From: Bimuria novae-zelandiae CBS 107.79
Lineage: Eukaryota; Ascomycota; Dothideomycetes; Pleosporales; Didymosphaeriaceae
DNA length: 35,290 nt
Direction of reading: 5' to 3'
Assembly: GCA_010015655.1 (NCBI GenBank)
Contig: ML976778.1
Location: forward strand, 135,023 to 170,312
Part shown: one piece after another, positions 29,118-35,290 of the stretch
How the letters are laid out: every line of letters starts with the position of its first letter
How positions within the stretch are numbered: the stretch's first letter is position 1
Notes under the pieces: generated by a model
The model's input: the letters and a program-made list of their open reading frames with translations, nothing else
What the model was told of the DNA's origin: nothing
Database searches by the model: none
Translations under genes and position numbers: made by a program

Positions 29118-31607
29118 ATGGCTTTCCTACGCCTCTTGGAACACAAACCGGACGGGGCCATCGTCTTCCGCGAAACGACTAGCAGTGATGTTCCCGCTTA
29201 CGCAATACTCTCTCATACCTGGGGGAAAGAGGAGGTCCTCTTCCAGGACATGGAAGCGAACGCGGACATGAGCAAGACCGTTAGCAAGGCTGGATGGAGG
29301 AAGATAACATTTTGCGCAAGGCAGGCTGCGGCTGATGGACTGCGATACTTCTGGATAGACACCTGCTGCATCGACAAGAAGAATGCGGTCGAACTTAGCG
29401 CGGCGATCAACTCCATGTTCCGCTGGTATCAGAACGCCACGCGCTGCTATGTCTACCTTTCTGATGTCCTAAAAGCTAATAGAGTGGATGGAGAAATAGC
29501 ATGGAAAGATGCGTTCAGGACAAGTCGATGGTTTACTCGAGGCTGGACGCTTCAAGAGCTTATAGCACCAAGGCTAGTAGACTTCTTCAACTTAAAGGGC
29601 GAGCGACTTGGAAGCAAATTATTGCTAGAGTCTGAAATACACGATATCACTGGCATTGCGAAGAATGCCCTTCGAGGCGATTCACTGTCGAGTTTTAGCA
29701 TTAAAGAGCGGAGGTCCTGGGCAGAGTGCCGCAACACTACGATTGAAGAGGATAAAGCCTACTGTTTGATCGGAGTCTTCGGGGTCTCTATGTTACCTAA
29801 CTACGGAGAGGGAAGGGACCATGCATTCCGACGGCTAGAGGAAGAAATCCACAAGCTGTACAAGGGTAGACCTCTCCCTAGATGTGCTATTTGAAGCATA
29901 GACTGACTAGCATAGGTGTCGATTTCGAACAATACGCCGTTGGAATTAACCTCGCATCGATTCCTGAAGCTGCACAATTTGTGGCTAGAGAGAAGGAGCT
30001 CTTGAAGATGTATGAGTTGCTTCATGGTCATGGTCGTAGCAGCCGATCGGCAGTAGTCCTACATGGGCTCGGAGGAATTGGGAAGACTCAGCTGGCGATC
30101 GAATACATTAGGAGGCATAAGGAGAAACACTCAGCAATATTTTGGTTGAATGCGAATGATAAAGACTCTCTTCGGCTTAGCTTTCGCGACATCGCTCAAC
30201 AAATCCTGAAGTACCACCCTCCAACTAGAGTACTTGGTAATGTGGATTTGGAAGGAGACCTTGATCGAGTGGTCGATGCAGTTAAGGCCTGGCTCGACCT
30301 CCGGGCCAATACACGCTGGCTGATAATCTATAATAATTACGACAATCCCCGAACAGCTAACTATTCCGACCGCTCGACAGTGGATGTGCGTCAGTATCTG
30401 CCAGAAAGCGACCAGGGCTCAGTAATTATCACAACACGGTCAGCTAACGTTACCCAAGGGCGGCGTCTTCATATTAAGAAGTTGACAGGTCTTGAGGACG
30501 GGCTTAAGATCTTGTCGAATATGTCTAGAAGAGAAGACATTAAAGATGGTATATTTACCTAGGTACTAGATAGGTTGCCGAGCTAATAAGATAGATCCTG
30601 GTGCAAAAGCGCTTGTTACGAAGCTAGACGGCCTTCCACTTGCTCTCTCTACGGCTGGGGCTTATTTAGAGCACGTGACAACTAGCTTCGCGGAATATCT
30701 TCGGCTATACGAGGCATCTTGGTTGAAACTCCAGAAAACGAGCCCAAAATTGAATTCATATGAAGATCGCTCACTATACACGACATGGCAAGTTACCTTC
30801 AATCGGATTCAGAAGGAGAATCCCGCATCGGCCCAGTTACTTAAGCTATGGGCCTATTTTAATAAGCAAGATATATGGTTTAGACTTCTTCGACACGCAC
30901 ACTCTGCAGACGACAATTGGGTAAAGAGGCTAACTGAGGACGATCTAAGCTTTAATAGCGCGGTTCGACTGCTATGCGAATACGGTCTCGCCTATCCAGA
31001 ACCTTCCCTTGGGCAGCTATCTGGGTCTACGGGGTATAGTATGCATAGCTGTGTACACTCATGGACAATCTCTGTATTAAACGATAGGTGGGATGAGTCA
31101 CTGGCAAGGTTAGCTGTAACTTGTGTTGCATCTGAAGTTCCTAGTATGGATGCAGACAGGTGGTGGCTCCTCCAGCAGCGGCTTCTCCAACATGCTGCAA
31201 GGCATGAACACTCCATCACGAATGTTACGGCGGATATCGTAGGACTCGAGTGGGCACTGCACAATCTAGGCCTGCTCTACGCCGACCAAGGCAAGCTGGC
31301 GGAGGCAGAGGCCATGCACAGTCGGGCGCTGCAAGGCTACGAGGAGGCACTCGGACCGAAGCACACATCGACCCTCGATACGGTCAACAACCTAGGCGCG
31401 CTCTACGCCGACCAAGGCAAGCTGGCGGAGGCAGAGGCCATGTACAGTCGGGCGCTGCAAGGCTACGAGGAGGCACTCGGACCGAAGCACACATCGACCC
31501 TCGATACGGTCAACAACCTAGGCGCCCTCTACACCGACCAAGGCAAGCTGGCGGAGGCAGAGGCCATGTACAGTCGGGCGCTGCAGTTGGTTTTGACGAG
31601 AAATTGA
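29118..31607 (+). CDS. HET-NB-ARC-TPR NLR (allorecognition type), 3' end truncated
   Basis: Exons 29118-29865, 29916-30548 and 30595-31607, with introns of 50 bp (GTAGAC, CTGAC, CATAG) and 46 bp (GTATAT, CTAAT, GATAG), join in frame to 797 residues. The HET domain has YAILSHTWG (28-36), YFWIDTCCIDK (about 76-86) and RGWTLQELIAP (about 139-149). NB-ARC has P-loop GLGGIGKT at 300-307, WLIIYNNYDNP at 384-394, GSVIITTRS, and GLPLAL in exon 3. The C-terminus has TPRs of 42 residues coded by near-identical 126-bp repeats. The third repeat breaks off after SRALQ, and six foreign codons lead to a stop beside the copia element. Known role of such proteins: ligand-triggered oligomerisation and HET-mediated cell death in vegetative incompatibility. 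Activity of this truncated allele is doubtful. Confidence 0.9.
31262..31585 (+). repeat. tandem 126-bp TPR-coding repeats (2.5 copies)
   Basis: CTCTAC of LLY/ALY begins at 31275, 31401 and 31527, exactly 126 bp apart. Units differ at only a few bases (for example CAC/TAC in the AEAM-SRAL stretch), indicating recent duplication or concerted evolution. The third unit is cut at 31585. Confidence 0.95.
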
Positions 31608-32150
31608 TAGCGAAACTGTTACCGATACGGCTTGTTGTTGGTTTATTTTTTCCTTACAAAGCATGTCTTCTGCGTCTGGTGTGTAGTGTAGAAAGTACAC
31701 GCCCCCTATACTGTTTGTATGTTCTGCTCAAAAAGATCTTCACCAATGACTTTTATATAGAATTTTGTTTCATAGGGCATTGTCGGTTCACAGGTAGCAA
31801 GGAATGAACAAGTAACTCTCTGTCTTTGGTATCTAGTGTCTGTATTTTCTGTGTGTTCTGTAATAGTTCTATATACCTTCCTTCCAGTTCTCGTGGATGT
31901 GAGCGAGTACCAGGTGGTGTGGAGGCGAAGGGGTTTCGGTACAGTATCAGGTTAACTGGAAGTGAGGGGGTACAAGGGTATGATTGGGTTACACAGTTCC
32001 CTTAGCGCGGAAGGCGAGGCAGTGCAGACACTAGCAGCTTTTCTTTTATAGTAAAATAAGTGTGGATCAGGTGTACACTTGCTGGAGAGGCTGTTTGCGA
32101 AAGTTAGAAAGTAATAACTGTAGTAGTTATCGTAATTATTATTAGAGCTA
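31586..32150 (-). repeat. LTR and flank of the Ty1/copia element (approximate bounds)
   Basis: Sequence unlike the NLR starts at 31586, directly after the broken TPR unit. On the minus strand it lies downstream of the copia reading frame, where the 3' LTR must be. A TG...CA pair compatible with LTR ends is 31617 (TGTTACC) to about 32081 (GTGTACA), but without the second LTR I cannot fix the ends. This part is not strongly AT-rich. Confidence 0.5.
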
Positions 32151-35100
32151 GTTTGTAGGGTCCTTGCGTGTTACCTATCCGTCAACTCGTATACGCAGCG
32201 AGTTTGTATTAATAAAAGTTTCTAGGGCTTTATTTAGTAATGTTTTTGTTATAGCGTCGGCAGGGTTGTCTTAGCTATTTACCTATCGAACCTTAAATAA
32301 CTCCCTTCTCTTATAGGATTGACGTAAGGCTATAATATTAATTATTAGTCGTTTTTCCTTAGTCGTTCCTAGCTTGACAATACACTCATACAGTGAGTAT
32401 GAGTCTGTACAAACTACTAGGGGGAGAGATAGCAGACTAAGCTGCTTTGTAACCATGGCAAGCGTTGAGGTGATAGAGTAGGCGAGGTCAACGCCTCCTA
32501 CCATTGCGTAGATCTCTAACGCAAGGACGCTCCAGGTCACGCGTTTACTCTTCGCGGAGCTCTAGTGAATAAGATTACCGTAAATAGTAAACTCCGTGTC
32601 AGCAGCGTCTTCCATAGCTACTACAATTATGTAGCTAATCTAGCTACTTAAATCTTTATTATTTACGAAGGAGCCGTTAACAAACATAAAGACTTTAGCC
32701 TAAGCTAGGTTAAGTGCCTTATAGGTGAGGCCACGATTAAGATTATTTAGTTACCACTATAGGCGTTTGTTTAACGCGTTAACGTTGTCAATAGTAGGCT
32801 CCTAAGTTTGTGCAGTAATAGAGAGGTCAAAAGTTGCCTCTAGTTAGCAGATGCTTACAATGTAGGCGCCGCGAGCCCTCTACTTAACGTACTATTATTA
32901 ATAGTTAGCTAAGCTTGCGTTAATAAGCTAAATCTTCTTACCCTAATCCTTTTGTCGTAGTGAGAGCTTGCTAGTGTGATTAATTAATAGGACATAGCCA
33001 TTAAAAATTAATAAAGTAGTAGGTGTTAGCTTCTCCTTTAGCTTAGCTATAAACGTTAACTCCTTCTCCTTTAGGTTAGAGAAACATTTATCCGCGAGGA
33101 TAAGTGTGTCGTTAGTCTACATGCCTACTATGCCAAAGGCGTCCTGGGTAGTGGTCACAAGCAGGCATGGGTCATATGTTAAGGTCTCTATGTAAAGCTT
33201 TTCCTTATAATAAGCGCTGTACGTTGCCTACTAATAGGTACTGGCTTTAGCTAGGCCGTATAGGGGCTTCTTAACTATTATAACTGTGCCAGGTGGATAC
33301 TTGTATTTAATTTTCTTAGGTAAGTAGGTAATAACTACTCAGTTAAGCTTTATGCGTGACTATATATATGCTTAGGTGATATCTCGCAGCCAGAGCGAGA
33401 TCTCTCTATTTATTAATGTAACTCTATTACGCATAAGTAAAGGAGCAATAGCTAGTATAATTTATTAGCTAGCTCGCTAGATAGTTAGCGATTAGGTAAG
33501 GATTATTACTTTGCCGTTGTCTTAATAGCCTTGCACTACGAGGCGTAATTTCTCGTATAGGGTAGTAGTAGTCTTGCCTTTAATTTCGCGTACTAGTCGC
33601 GACTTAAAAATCCGTTCTTAGTGCTTGCAGGGATCGTATTGCTCAAAGCGGAAGACTCTATTAGCAATAAGGCTGTTAATTTCCTTATTATCTAATAGCT
33701 TAAATAGTTAGCTAGGTGTAGTTATCCTTTGCTCTTTACGTAACTAAATAGAAAGTAGCCGGTCGGTGTTCTCTTTGTGCGTTATAAAGACCTCTATTAT
33801 GTGAGCTTCGTTAGGCGCTGTATAAATAGTGTACGCTATAGGAGCTGCACGAGCTGTCCTAGGAGGGTTCGCGCGGGCTATAGTAGCTTTAGGCTTATTC
33901 TTACTACCTTTAGGTTAGCCGCGTTTTTATTAAGGGAGTTCAGAAGCTTATTCTCGATGCTAGTTAGTTACACTAGTTTCGCTGTCTTTGTCCTAGTTAT
34001 CGTCTCCGTTGTCTAGCATATCTATCGGGTGGCTATTATCCTCATTATTAATCGCTAGTGGCGTGGCTGGTTCGTTGTTTGTCGGGGAGGTATCCGTGTA
34101 GTACGGCTTAATAACCATTAAGCGGAAATTTGTAGGGCCATGCGGCAGCTGTATTGTACAGGTCTTATTTATTATAGCAATAAGCTTATAGGGCCCTATC
34201 TATCTATCCTTCTCGCGCCAGACGCGCACGTCGGAGTTAATAGGCAATATAGTTATTTTAAGCGTTATAGGTCTATTACGTGTTACTAGCGTATTATTAA
34301 TTTAGCGCGTCTTGTGTACCTGTTATATTTCTCTTATAGCCTTTTTAATAACAGCAGCGCGTTAAGTAATTAATAGCGACGGGGGAGAGTCTTCTATTAT
34401 TCGTGGGTAGGCGCTAAAGACAAGGAGCGTAGGCACTAGGCTATTAAGACCTATAGTATTGTTAATAGCTTTAATAGCTATTTGCAAGATAAGCTACCTA
34501 TCTATTATTATAAGTAAATTAGCTTAGATAGTCTTAAAAGCACGTTGTAATAGAGCATGGTACTGCTCTACTTTACCTACGCTGTTATAAGCTTCTATAG
34601 GTACTTCTTTAACATTAATTAATAGTAACTTAGCAAGTTGCTTAAATTTAGTAAAAATAAAGTTCCTGCCAGCGTTATAGACAAGATACTTAGGCGGTCT
34701 AAGGTAGGTATTAATCTAGTAATGCTATAGAGCGTCCTAAGTGCTTATGGCTAATGCATCTTTAAGGAAGCGAGTAGCTTAAAAGGCGATTGCGTCGTTA
34801 ACTACATGTAAGACAGGTTTTCTATTTAGGTACATAATATTAATAATTACCTTATAGTTAAAGTCTAGGTCTAGTTCCTTAAGCTTAAATCTAAAGCGTC
34901 TAGGTGCTTTCTGATTTAGTTAGCACTGTTAGCAGTACTTAACGAGCTTATTAATAAGCTCCTTATAGACGTTATTGTGGCTAGCGCGAATAAGCAAGTC
35001 GTAGAGCTAATAAGCTAATAGGTGGCTAAATTATTAGTGGAGCTAGCGTAGCTTAGTCTCTGTAAGGTAGTAGCTGGCGGCTGCGGTGCGTTTAGGTTAA

Positions 35101-35290
35101 TTTATAAGGAGCCATGGATGGCCCTATTTACGTATAACTAGGTGTAGCTGGTTGCCCTGGACCAGTACGTTGCGCAGGTTGTTATATCTGACGCCTAGTC
35201 TGTCCATGTTGGCCAGACAGAGCAAGAATGGCGTATTAGTAGGTAGCACGTGGAACGTGACTTTACTAATTACTGTGTTAACGTGTAGGG
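32150..35290 (-). mobile_element. Ty1/copia retrotransposon polyprotein, RIP-degraded, runs off the window
   Basis: Minus-strand translation, with many stops, shows in order from the window end: integrase (YDLLIRASHNNVYKELINKL and CQQC-like zinc residues near 34930; LHVVNDA near 34810; EVPIEAYNSVGKVEQYHA near 34580), reverse transcriptase (LWLRDIT-AYI near 33380; KYPPGTVIIVKKPLYGLAKA near 33280; YDPCLLVTTT near 33160), and RNase H (CTDSYSLYECIVKLGTT, ALRQSYKRRELF near 32300-32440; DNPADA-TK near 32260). Integrase before RT is the copia order. AT-richness and TAG/TAA at Trp/Gln sites indicate RIP. Gag and the 5' LTR would lie beyond 35290. Confidence 0.9.
32283..32540 (-). pseudogene. copia RNase H segment
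   Basis: The longest stop-free piece of the element (85 codons). CTDSYSLYECIVKLGTTKEKRL and LRQSYKRREL match the RNase H core of fungal copia polyproteins. Downstream the frame breaks at positions expected to be Trp. Confidence 0.75.

Noticed and set aside
29882..31607. NB-ARC and TPR frames as genes of their own
   Set aside because: Introns at 29866-29915 and 30549-30594 connect them in frame to the HET exon, restoring KGVDF and KDDPGAKAL junctions.
31250..31807. 185-codon frame overlapping the TPR repeats
   Set aside because: An out-of-frame, Arg-rich shadow of the 126-bp repeats that runs into the copia flank.
33777..34016. 79-codon plus-strand ATG frame
   Set aside because: It lies antisense to the RIP-damaged copia polyprotein and has no domain.

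Overview
The window is nuclear DNA of a filamentous ascomycete, most likely a dothideomycete close to the Pleosporales; the class is my inference and the order only a guess. The signs are short (about 44-70 bp) GT-AG introns with CTRAY-like branch sites, fungal-specific families (AA9 lytic polysaccharide monooxygenase with CBM1, HET-NB-ARC-TPR NLR, DUF3716, CVNH) and transposons full of stop codons and TA dinucleotides, as left by repeat-induced point mutation (RIP).

Layout. 1-1.1 kb: alpha/beta hydrolase. 1.4-3.6 kb: AT-rich, RIP-eroded DNA holding a Tc1/mariner copy with TA target duplication and 24-bp terminal inverted repeats. 4.2-5.3 kb: secreted AA9-CBM1 gene (minus). 5.3-11.5 kb: gene-poor, with an internal duplication, a tRNA-like relic and one plausible spliced hypothetical gene (10.5-11.2 kb). 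11.6-14.7 kb: a complete but RIP-damaged hAT element with a perfect 8-bp palindromic target duplication, inserted into a minus-strand ORF for a one-pass membrane protein. 17.1-18.1 kb: divergent sirtuin. 19.1-19.6 kb: minisatellite with 31/90-bp higher-order structure. 19.8-20.5 kb: DUF3716 protein. 20.8-22.2 kb: exact 95-bp direct repeat, an assembly gap and fragments resembling fungal NLR N-termini.

22.7-24.6 kb: intact five-exon ferric/cupric reductase (minus). Its promoter and first codons are duplicated at 26.97-27.25 kb, where they are joined to a Ras-like GTPase relic lacking its P-loop. Between the copies lies a spliced secreted CVNH gene; after the second copy comes an F-box-like gene. 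29.1-31.6 kb: HET-NB-ARC-TPR NLR whose TPR array of near-identical 126-bp repeats stops where a RIP-damaged Ty1/copia element (minus strand, running to the window end) begins.

The genes do not form one pathway. The window reads as an accessory, transposon-rich compartment with secreted and allorecognition-type genes, showing gene breakage by insertion (hAT into a membrane-protein ORF, copia into an NLR) and segmental duplication (reductase promoter onto a GTPase relic). Intron coordinates were deduced by eye from splice signals and frame continuity, without transcripts.
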